The notes beneath the pieces are model-generated. The model saw only the letters and a list, made by a program, of their open reading frames with translations. It had not been told where the DNA came from and made no database searches. From the NCBI GenBank assembly GCA_001510575.1, contig LNGK01000004.1, positions 989,895-1,053,894 of the forward strand: 64,000 nt of DNA. The letters are read 5' to 3'. Source of the DNA: Knoxdaviesia capensis. Taxonomy: Eukaryota; Ascomycota; Sordariomycetes; Microascales; Gondwanamycetaceae. Of the stretch, positions 54,841 through 64,000 are shown one piece after another. Both the position numbers and the translations under genes were made by a program. Position 1 is the stretch's first letter. Each line of letters starts with the position of its first letter.

Positions 54841-55293
54841 TCTGCATATTCGCACAAAAAAGGCCTTTGGTATCCGTAATTAAGCATCAATAGTGTCAAA
54901 GCAACCACCGACTTGTGAAATCTGATCTATCGGCGCGTAGTCTACAGGAAATCATCCATGGCCCCCCATGTCAGCAGATAGTATACAATTTTTTCCGTTT
55001 TGAACACCGTTCGGTCCTTGTTCTTATTCAAACCATCCTACCTGTATTATTCTTGTGTATATTTTGGTCTGAACTGCGGACAATTTTTATTTATTGCTTT
55101 TGTCTTGCGGAAGAGGCCAGTGCTGAACGGGGTGAAATTGCACTCCTCCGTATACAAAAATCAAAGAAGAAAAAAGAAATATTTCGTTTTTTATACGGCC
55201 CACCCGGAGTGGGTCTAGATTGTTGAAGCTAATGCAAGCCGGGCGGCTATTTTTTTGAACCAGTAAAAGTGCGTGTTCTAGAAGATTTTACGT

Positions 55294-55333
55294 CCAATCA
55301 CAGCCTGACAGGCTTTCTATGCGGTGTGATTGG
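55294..55333. promoter_or_regulatory. Inverted repeat with two opposed CCAAT boxes
   Basis: CCAATCACA (55,294-55,302) faces TGTGATTGG (55,325-55,333), a perfect 9-bp match. Between them GCCTGACAGGC is itself palindromic apart from its centre. No gene is recognised on either side. Confidence 0.75.
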
Positions 55334-58300
55334 CCCGCGGCCGGCGTGGACTACACATCCTAATATTTTCTCCCGCAAGATCCCGCCAGAACACGCTATT
55401 GACATTATAACATCTGGAGGGGTTTCTGAGTTCGCCAGGAGTGGTTGATGATTCGGTGGAAGCGGAGTTGCTTTTTCCCAACGGCCATGCAGAATCGAGA
55501 GACCGGACAAGACATGGAGGCTGCACGTGTTGCGCGTGGAAGTATCGGAATGTCTTGTGAGGAGCGTGCCCTCACTTACACCGTACAGGGGGGAGTGGGC
55601 AGCACGTCCGGGGTCTGGATCTCGCCTACGTTTCTTTCTTTTTTGTAAATGTGATTGAAGAGGATCGTCAGTTCGTGGACCGTCGTCTACGGAGTCAGGT
55701 GCGGAAAGTCAAATATAAAAAAATGGTGACGTCGTGATGTGGTTGGAAGATAGTGTACACTACAAATCATCCTGGCCGGGGGGGCTTTCTCTTAGGCATC
55801 TTTACTACCTTCTTACAGCACTGCCTCTATACCAAACCCTCCCTGGATCTATAATACACTGAGAGCCCTGGCAGGGACTCGCTCTCTCTTCCCCTCTCAT
55901 CCACAGTGATCCGACCCCTACACGGCGAGACTTGTCCAGGTCGATACCCGAACCGGTGCGCTTGGCAGCCGGAGTCGAGGGGGGGGGCAAGTTTGGGGGT
56001 GATTGGGGGAAAAAGGGAAGGATACAGGAGATTGAGCGGTGGTTGAAAAAGATCCTGACATGTTGCTGTTCTGATCTGCGTCAAGAGTCGGCTTGTGTGC
56101 CCCATGAACCCAGTCGTCTTGGTCCTCGCCAGATATAAAGGATCTTCCGGCCGCGCGCACGAAAAAGGGCCTGTCGCAACCGACCTTCCCGGACTTGCAA
56201 GATTTCAAATCTTAGCTATCGGGGGCCCTCCCCATCCCGGAAGGGGTCGTGGTTCTCCGGCCGTGCATCTGCGAGAGAAAATTTTCTCTCCTTTGCCGAT
56301 GGACCATCACCAACGTACCTGTGTGGTCTGTGGACGCATCTGCCACTTGGTCCTCTCGCTTGTGCACACCGCCGATCCCACATTTCGGCACCGGGCCTGC
56401 ACTTTAAACAAACGAACGCAGGAAGAAAAAAAAGAAAACAAAAAAGCTTGCTTTTTTCCCCTAGCGCTGATGATACGCGAGCAGGATTGGGGAGCGGGTG
56501 GGTAGTGGGCGGCTTTGAGACATGGTGATGGTCTGCCTGCCCCCCCGTTCCCCCATATTTGGCATCTGTAGCCAGCACCAGGAAACACGGCTAGCAGAAA
56601 AGAAAATGATTTTTTTTTTTTGGTTAAGACGCGTTGCATACTGTATCACACGGGGAGCCGCCTGAAGAATTTTCTACAAAGGGCGCGCGTGCGCAGCAGC
56701 AGCAGCGGATAGTTACAGTTATCTTCTTTATTCCTATCGGCTAGCCATGGGACGAAAGAAAGGCCATGCAGTGTTGGGCTTAGCTCAAGTTTGTCCTGAT
56801 GGATCAAAAAGCCGAACAAGAAAGGTGCAAGTGTATTATCATCCCTGGCTACCGTGGTATTCGTCTGCAAAAATGCAGTCAGTTCTTTAATCAATCTCTC
56901 TCAACTCGCTATCCAGGATTCCCCTCCTTCGACGTAACCCTTTCCAAGCCGTCTTCGACACACTCGTTCAACGCCAATTACTTCCAGGCCGTGCTCTTCG
57001 TTGCCCCGTGAAGATGCAACCGTCGAGAGAAAGAGACGAGAAAATGCCAGAAGATAACGTCTTGGCTGGCAAGATTCCATCCAGGCCAATATTGAAGACC
57101 GCGAAGAAGAGCAAATGCCTGTCTACGTCGCACTCATCTTGCCCCCTCCCCTTCTTCCCTGTCACAACAGTTGAGGATATGAGAGACACGAAAGTAACTG
57201 TCTCTGTGTACTACAGTTGTGGACATGCCAGGTTCTGTCCCACACAGACCACTTCGGCCCTTGCATACGAGATGTCCACTAGGTCGTACCACACTTTCTC
57301 ATGCCTGTAAGCCCGAAGCCGTGCACCCCTGTTACATCTTCTCTCTTTCTCCTCCCCCAGTACGACCTTGCAAAGAAAAAAGCAAGAAAAGGGAAGAAAA
57401 GTCCAACGAAAGACTCTTGAGAGCGCAATTATCCCTCTTTTGGTCGGACGTGCCGACAAAGGCCTTGGTTTCGTCCAGCTACTGGTATATAGAAAACGAC
57501 AGAAACAAAGAGGGTAGCAGTACGGAGAGGGAATATTATCCAGAGACGAGAATGGGGTGGGTGGTGGTAAGGGTTAGTCAAGCACACAGGGCCATGGGAG
57601 AGCGAGAAGCGAAGGAATCTTAGTATCATCATCCAGTCGAGAGGCAGGCCATGTGGCGGAACAAGAAAATGGCAATAAAAATGGTATGGTGTAGATCTCA
57701 CATTCACACCTCCGCCCGCATCTCTCTTTTCCGCCTATCCAGGGCACATCCTGGACAAGACGCCCGGGGGAGAAGAGACAGTGTGTGCACTTAGATCTCA
57801 TACTCCCGCCCCAGCGCTTCCGTGCATGCAGCAGTCATATCATTCTCCTTTCCTTTTTCTTTTGTCCCCGCCCATCCAACATTTCTTCAACAGTCCCCCT
57901 TTTTCTCACCCGCCATGCTGACGTCGACAGCCGCCCTCTCTCTCACAAGTATCACAAGAGGGTGTGGGGGGAGGTGCAGAAAGGAGAACAAGAAAAAAGG
58001 AAATGCAGCCGGAAGGGGGTGGTTCAAAACAAAAACCAACCATGAACTGAAGCACAAACCGAAAGAAAGATATGGATAGAGAGGGGGGTCCGTGTGGATC
58101 TGTCTGAGACCCGCCCGAAGCGTCGATCACCACTACTGTATAAGGCAAACCAGGAGCATTTGTGAAGTGCAAACATGGTTTGGACCGGGGGCATATCTGA
58201 ACTGAAGCAAACACACACACACACACATCAGATACCCTGCCTTATACAGACAGACTTTGAGTACAACGGGCGCAGAGACGGCGGGAGTGTCGGATGAATG

Positions 58301-58599
58301 CCCCTGGGGGGCAGAGGCTTGCATGCTATATCGGAAGATATATGCATTTCTTCGCTCACTTACCTATGGGGTTTCCTACCATCCATCTCCGAATCCCGCC
58401 TATGCCGGACGCACTTTTGATAGACAGTCGGAGTGCCCCCAACATTTAACAGAACTTCACAATTTACAGCAGAAATGACCCATTTCATAAACCCGGTCCG
58501 GGCGTGATATTGAATGCATGTGCCCATCCGGGCATCTTTCTACCTACGTGTACTGACAAAAAGAATTAAGTCCAATCAAGGCTCAGAAATCAACCGACG

Positions 58600-58632
58600 A
58601 AAAATAAAAATAAAAATAAAATAAAATAAAAA
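58600..58632. repeat. (AAAAT)n repeat
   Basis: AAAATAAAAATAAAAT-type run; on the minus strand it is a T-rich stretch about 35 bases after the stop of the small Cys-rich gene, suitable for 3'-end formation. Confidence 0.8.
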
Positions 58633-58665
58633 GCCGTCCGCATCTACCTGCCCATCAACCTACTC

Positions 58666-58944
58666 TTATTTCCACTGCGCATACGAATTCATAGCAATGA
58701 ACATGCCCACCTGCTGGCCGTCGGCATTCAGCCCGTGGCACCCGTACCCCCGGTACTTGAGCCGGCACGCGTCTCCGGTCGAGCAGACGGTCGCGCTGGG
58801 AGGGTTGTTCACCGAGTTGCAGCCGTTGCAGGACCACCACGCGACATTCGCCGCGATCGGCCGCTCCGGCATGCCGGTTCGCTGGTGGTAGTTGTTGTCC
58901 CGGTTGCCCGAGGTGTTGTTGGGCGTGTTGCTGTAGCCGGACAT
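58666..58944 (-). CDS. Small Cys-rich protein, zinc-finger-like (92 aa), not recognised
   Basis: Intronless frame for 92 residues. I do not recognise a named family. The first 35 residues are Asn/Ser/Arg-rich and look disordered. The rest has W36-W37-x-C39-x2-C42-x11-C54-x5-C60-x8-C69-H70, including C-x2-C-x3-N, which resembles the first half of a RanBP2-type zinc ribbon (W-x-C-x2-4-C-x3-N), although the second half is spaced differently. The end is MNSYAQWK. There is no signal peptide or membrane segment, so it is probably intracellular. Gene signals are good: ATG in GCCACCATG context, a C/A-rich leader of about 150 bases, and a TATA box. It stands alone, about 15 kb from DRG1 with no gene seen to its right. 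Metal binding is inference only. Confidence 0.7.
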   Translation of the reverse strand: MSGYSNTPNNTSGNRDNNYHQRTGMPERPIAANVAWWSCNGCNSVNNPPSATVCSTGDACRLKYRGYGCHGLNADGQQVGMFIAMNSYAQWK

Positions 58945-59090
58945 GGTGGCGGCTATCTGGTGGTGATCCTGGTGTAAGTGAGTCTGTGTTAATCGGTCTG
59001 GAGAGTTCGTGCTGGGTGATGGTTGGAAATGCGAGGGAGAGTATGGAGGTTGAAGCAGAAAGGTCTTGGATATCTGGTCAGCCAGCCGGC

Positions 59091-59100
59091 TTTTATATAC
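59091..59100 (-). promoter_or_regulatory. TATA box of the small Cys-rich gene
   Basis: GTATATAAAA on the minus strand, about 150 bases before the ATG at 58,944. A GC-rich GCCGGC follows it, and the leader between is pyrimidine/A-rich. It is the clearest TATA box in the window. Confidence 0.7.
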
Positions 59101-59441
59101 TCCAAGCTTTGACTGGTATTGAGCATCGTGAGTGTTTCTTCTATGAGTTGATACACTCTGATGAGAACACGATATGAGTTGATGCTGACGTCCCATGAAT
59201 CTGGACCATCAGTCAAAAGTGGCCAAACGCCAGCCTACAAGCGAGGATGGCTCATGGCTCGGGTCAAAGTCTTCTCTAGAGAAAGTACGATTAGCATAGA
59301 GTGTGTAGGTGACCCGTTTTATAGGAATTCCTAGCACTTCTTGAGAGAACTCTATTGTTTTTTTCTATAATATTTAGGTACATGGCAAAAATAAAAGTCA
59401 GAAGACAGCCTTGATCGAGCCGACATATAACAGCCAGTCCA

Positions 59442-59589
59442 TTATAGAGCATCCTCCAGTCTCTTCTCCTGTTTCGCGAATTGATGTAACTCTTCAGTCT
59501 TATACCCTCGTAATAGCGATTGCCAAGGCCACCTCGACGTTGTAGTACTGTTATAAGCCTCCTCCAACGACGCCTGCCGGCACTTAAAG
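59442..59589 (-). other. Possible cryptic terminal exon or degraded element
   Basis: Open frame on the minus strand encoding about 49 residues with a hydrophilic helical end (KTEELHQFAKQEKRLEDAL then stop). It is preceded by a good acceptor (CAG at 59,590-59,592) with a branch-like GCTGAC at 59,605-59,610 and a possible donor GTGAGC at 59,735-59,740. Another frame of the same strand reads DQGCLLTFIFAMYLNIIE, faintly like a reverse transcriptase block. Neither is proven. Confidence 0.2.
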
Positions 59590-62536
59590 CTGCAAGATCA
59601 AAGCGTCAGCTTTCAACCAGGCGTTGTAATTAAATGAACCCTTTCTAACCCCAAAAAGGTGCCAAATTAACCCGCGGAGAAAATCTTCCCTCCCTGCCTC
59701 ACTTCTGGAAGTTATTTATGGGGTCTTCGTCCAAGCTCACCGTCCAAGCTCCCTCGGGGGAAGAAGGAAGGAGAAAAAAAAACCGCCACTTTGATCTAAA
59801 AGCTGTATTTGAGAGAAATGGATTGTTATCGAATCTTTGAGAACCATCGATATTTGACAATGTCCGAACAACTGCTGTCCTGTTCCGATCCCAATAATAC
59901 AGGTGACTATTAGAGGGGGATGAGGTTTAACCCTATCCCTATATCTGCCATTCACTAAGGGGATTAAGACAGAATGCCTGTGTATAATCGACGCCCCGAG
60001 AGATACATACGGTTCATATCCTGAGTAGATGAATCGCCTGACCCGCTTCGTGAATATATCGGAGTTCCCTCGACGTATAGTGAATCACATCCGAGAGAAA
60101 TTGCACTTTCTTTCCTGGCACGACGACCACCGGCCAATATTGCCTCTCTTGCCTATCTCTCCAGCTTCAGTCTGTAAAAAGTCCCATCGCCAGCAGTCAG
60201 GAATCCCTGACTGCTCGCCACTTGACTACGATGAGCAGGGGACGCTGAATCACACCCATGTTCACAGTCCAGATTAGGTCGCCGAAGACGGCGTGCCGTA
60301 CCTAGCCCAGGTTCGTCGCCGTGTAAGTGTGTCGATGTCTCAACACAGCAGAGCAGCGTAGGCAACACACACATATCACGAAGGAGGAGGAGGAAGAAAC
60401 GCGTTGGTTCTGGCGGAAACACATCACACACATGACACCGTCTCTGACTCCGGACAGGTTTCTAGATCTACGCTGCAATAGCTTCAGATTTGAAACATAT
60501 GATCGCCGGCCGCGGCTCCTAGCCACTCTGCAGATGTTCTCAAGCCGACCAAACCAGGTAAGATGTGGTATTGAAAATGAAAGATGTCCATCATGTTTAT
60601 TTTTATCTTTTCATGCAGCCTGCCTGAACTCTGTCTCTCTCTCCACTCTCCTAAAGAGCATGCATGAGAATTCTTTTTTTGATAGACGTGGTGTTCCTGC
60701 AGTAGCTGGGCCCTGCGGTACGTATCTCCCGGCATACCGCGGATTCATCTACGGATGGCCTGCTGTGGTACGACCCTTCTAATCCCGCCACAACTTCTTG
60801 CGTACTTCAAGCCTGAGACATGGACACGGGCAATCTGTGTAACTGTACACAAGGGCACGAGCACCTGCTAAGAAACAGAAAATCCAGGAACGTCATGGGC
60901 GTGGTCACGGGTATAACGACGGAATCCGTGGGTCAGGTTTGACGTGCACTTCGAGGGGGTGATGGCAAATGGTTCTGGGCTTGAGTTTTCTATGTTTGAT
61001 GCCCCGTGACTGGACACGGTAGATACTCATATCGACTCAGGTACCCGAGGGTTAGCTTTCCTCCGTTATCTGTACGGCATCGTATGATAGGTATGGCCTC
61101 GATGGAATGCTGCGAATACCGATATTTTCAGCACCAGACACACCCATATTGAGGAGGCAGTAAGCCTGATCTTCTACATGGATGCCACTTCTATCAACCA
61201 ATCGAAGCCCGACCAAGATCATTCACAAACAAAGCCATCGTGTCAGATACAGGAGGAAGCACACCCAGCATTTCCGGGCTAAGCTGACGGGCGCGGGACC
61301 CTTTTCTGCTTGTATTAAGAGATCTCCATGCCATCAAACATGTTCCTGGTCGACTTCCTGTTCAAGCTTTCTTTCTTGTCGTTCCCAGAACATTAATACA
61401 GTAGATAGACAGTCATGAAAAGAGGGTCTGTGAGAATAAAAAATACAAAAGATTTTTTTCCCAGTCTGGCAAGGCAATCTTCTCGCTTGTTCTCACGTAA
61501 CGTACAAATAAAGTCACGTCGCCCCTCTTCCCAACAACCCTTGCTCGATCTTTTTCTCTGCTATTTCGCCCACCCGGAGTTAATCAGGGATCATGCCTGT
61601 TCGTGAAGCCCACCGCGCTCAACCACTGAGAGGTGATATCATCCATGACGGGTGGTGGTCGGCAAATTAGCCTCGTAACATGTTTGCTTGAAAATGCTCC
61701 TAGGCTCTGCGAGTGAGATAGAGAAGAAGAAAAATGGAGAGAGAGGGGGGAGACGCACGGATTTTCTTGGATGGGGACTGGAGAGGATGATTACGGACCG
61801 ACCAGAGAATTTAGAAGGGTTTGCTGACTGCTTTGATAGAATAGACGAAACTCACGTATGGTGGGCAGCGGGCTTCGCCATGCTGGAGGTGTTAGAGACC
61901 CCCGACATCGCGGCTGGTTGGCTGGACTGGTTGGGGGTTTTTTTTTTCTCTCCAGCAAGGCTCATCACCACAAGGCTCTCTCATTCTCATGGTGCTGACT
62001 ACCGGCACCTATATGCGGCGGGTGAGGGTCGATCACATCTCTCATCATCTGGGAGCTAGGGTCAAACAGCTTCGCCCGCATGTTCCAAGCTTCAAGAAAA
62101 GCAAAACATCTGCATTTATTTCCCCTCAAACCAACAAAGCTAACCTCCAAGCAAGATCGGCCTACACCGCATAAGTTGGATCCTAACCCGTTCCTGGCGG
62201 ACGCAGCTCTGGCTAGTGCAGCTGCGGGTTGAGCATCGCGGTCCTATGAGAACCGCGAACTTGATATCTTCTTATCACCCCGTGGTCCAAGCTGCAGGCG
62301 AGAGGAGCAGAACAAAGAAACCCGGGATACACGCAAGACAAGAGAGAAAAGAACGCCCACCCCACCGTCGTAGTCACCCCCTCTTCACTCTCTCTCTTAA
62401 TCCTCGGTCCTGCTGCGAACCACGCATGGGCCAGCTCGGAAGCGAGTATACAGTAGGCCAGAAGTAAAGAGGGGGGGCATGGTGGTCCTGTCCAATCGAT
62501 GCTTGGAGATCGAGCGACTGGTGATATCGCACTCGC

Positions 62537-62554
62537 TTTTTTTTTTTTTTTTTT
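62537..62554. repeat. T18 homopolymer
   Basis: Uninterrupted run of eighteen T on the + strand. Confidence 0.9.
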
Positions 62555-64000
62555 CATTTTGCTTTTTTCCTTTTCCTTTGGTCTTGTGAAGGCGCAGGTT
62601 AGATATTAGCCGTGATCGCACGCAGAACATAAAACATAAAATAAAAAACCAGCCCCTCCACCCGCGAGAAAAAAAAGCGAGCCTGCGGAATATATTATTC
62701 CCTAGGCTGAGCCGCTTTAGTTCCCACCTTTTGCACCCCTCGTCCATTCCATAGCGATCGACGACTAGGGCCAACCCGGCGACGGAGGGCTTGCAGGCAC
62801 AAAATAGACGCCGGCCAACATCCGAAAGAAGGGTGAGTGTGTGTTTCTCTCTGCATTTACTTCACCACACAGATATACACTCATCAGCTGCGAGATCCTC
62901 CACCGAGTGATAGATGGCTTTGACACTAGCCCTCTCAGAAAATATTGGCGCACTATATCGGCTTTCCAGCTTCAGCTCAGCCGCTTTCCTCGCACGCGAT
63001 TGTCGTGGTTCCTGACTGGACGTTTCTTTTTTCTATGTCACTTCATGCCCTTGCATATACGGCCGGCGGGGGGCAAACAGAACATGATTTGCCTGGCCAT
63101 TACCCCTGACTACTATTTTGTGCGGTGATGCGCAGCTGAACTCGGCTTAACGCGGCAGACTGCGAACAAATCTAGCAAATAGATCGGTTCATCAAGAACC
63201 AACCATTAAATCGCCCTCCAGAAACTCCCAGATACGAGATGGACAAACGCATCAAAAATAGGAGAAAAGGATATTAAACACCTACTATAGATGGTGGTGA
63301 AATGATGAAGCCTAAAAAACAATATCTCGGGCTGGTACCGCTATTAGCACTAACTCGGGCCAACCCTAAAGCAGTATCGCCACCGTAGCTCAGGTACAGG
63401 TGGCAAATGTCACTTGGCCCGCCCGGTTCCTCCAAACGTGGAAACGAGGCGAATATATTGGGAAGAAAGACGTTCGTTTTTTATATTGAAGCATCGACAG
63501 ATATATGCGCTTACCTACACACAATACACCTTTTCCAAGCACGGAAGGAGGGGGGTGGGTGTGATCCTTCCTTGGTTGGATAGCTCGCGAGAGAAAACGT
63601 CTCTCGGTCGCCGCTTCCTGTTGCTCCGGCCCCAGAAAGTGGCTCTTGCACTTTGTTGCTTCCTCGCCGCTTCCCCCGCTTCGCACCACCCACCGCGTGA
63701 GCTCCTCCAAGTTGCTTCTTGCCGGACCTGCTTCGCGTGTCTGATTCGCTCCTTCCCACCCCATCACAGCCGGATGGTTCCTGCGTTATCTGCGCTTCAG
63801 TAGATGCATGCTGACGACTCGTTTCTGTTTGATTTTCTTGTGCTGCTGTGGTCCAGTCAGCCAAAAGGCCATGTGGGTTCGGAGAGGGAAATATGGGAAA
63901 GACCCAGATCGATATATGCACTTATCGGGGGACGATAGCCAACCAGAGTCAGATTGCCCACGATATGGATGAATGCGAGTATGAAATGGAGAATATTGGC

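Larger units (their letters stand above)
53701..58665. other. Gene desert, third part
   Basis: No supported gene. (CCAT)n lies at about 53,918-53,935, (CA)n at 54,811-54,840, a CCAAT inverted repeat at 55,294-55,333, (CA)n at 58,209-58,227, and an AAAAT repeat at 58,600-58,632 just past the stop of the small Cys-rich gene. A 999-base minus-strand frame (53,744-54,742) begins with GTG, is open on both strands, and is not accepted as a gene. Confidence 0.5.
59101..64000. other. Right-hand intergenic region to window edge
   Basis: 4.9 kb without a supported gene. A cryptic coding-like segment lies at 59,442-59,589 on the minus strand (see findings). Other contents are a T18 run at 62,537-62,554, an AACCCTAAA near 63,362-63,370, and short frames on both strands with no family resemblance. 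A gene beginning beyond 64,000 cannot be excluded. Confidence 0.45.

Noticed and set aside
56799..57011. 70-codon + strand frame starting MDQKAEQERCKC
   Set aside because: Short, no promoter signals like those of the gene at 58.7 kb, and no recognisable pattern; kept only as a possibility.
59737..59955. 72-codon minus-strand frame (MNGRYRDRVKPH...)
   Set aside because: Does not join in phase to the cryptic exon at 59,442 with any convincing splice, and no family is recognised.
61580..61660. tRNA-like A-box (CAGTGGTTGAGCGC) on the minus strand
   Set aside because: No B box, no acceptor or anticodon stem can be folded; chance match.

Overview
The window is nuclear DNA of a filamentous ascomycete (Pezizomycotina). 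The evidence is short spliceosomal introns (mostly 70-230 nt) with GT..AG ends and CTAAC/CTGAC-type branch sites, GC-rich coding exons, pyrimidine-rich 5' leaders, and fungal-only proteins (DLT1, HOS4, SCD6, fungal TRM2 and ALG11). The protein sequences look most like Eurotiomycetes to me. That placement is from memory of the families and was not computed. No bacterial, viral or intact transposon gene was seen.

Positions 1-43.8 kb are a gene-dense housekeeping block with thirteen protein genes and one tRNA. In order they are: UNC-45/She4 myosin chaperone (+), TRM2 tRNA m5U54 methyltransferase (-), gamma-glutamyltranspeptidase (+), ALG11 mannosyltransferase (-), COX18-type mitochondrial insertase (+), a PEP12/syntaxin-7-type SNARE (-), nucleoporin NDC1 (+), DLT1 (+), a secreted GH5 endoglucanase (-), mitochondrial ribosomal protein S19 (+), TFIID/SAGA subunit TAF10 (-), tRNA-Asp(GTC) (-), SCD6/LSM14 (-), the Set3-complex ankyrin protein HOS4 (+), and the GTPase DRG1/RBG1 (+). 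Exon structures were rebuilt by hand from splice signals and reading phase. Several genes share divergent promoters (TRM2/GGT, SNARE/NDC1, GH5/MRPS19, SCD6/HOS4). The genes do not form one pathway. They are unlinked core functions: translation and RNA metabolism, secretion and glycosylation, mitochondrial biogenesis, chromatin. Telobox-like (TTAGGGTTAGGG, AACCCTAA) and CACGTG motifs recur in their promoters.

Positions 43.8-64 kb are very different. Almost 15 kb (43,774-58,665) has no recognisable gene although the base composition looks ordinary by eye. It carries many microsatellites and several perfect inverted repeats. At 58.7-59.1 kb sits one isolated, well-formed small gene: TATA box, about 150-nt leader, GCCACC-ATG context, and a 92-residue protein with a cysteine pattern reminiscent of a RanBP2-type zinc finger. 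Beyond it, to 64 kb, I see only a doubtful cryptic exon or reverse-transcriptase-like remnant near 59.4 kb.

The observations most worth a second look are the isolated small Cys-rich gene and its gene desert, the telobox/CACGTG promoter code, the two in-frame starts of TRM2 that could give mitochondrial and cytosolic forms, the uORF arrangement at the HOS4 start, and nested CCAAT inverted repeats upstream of DRG1 and at 55.3 kb.
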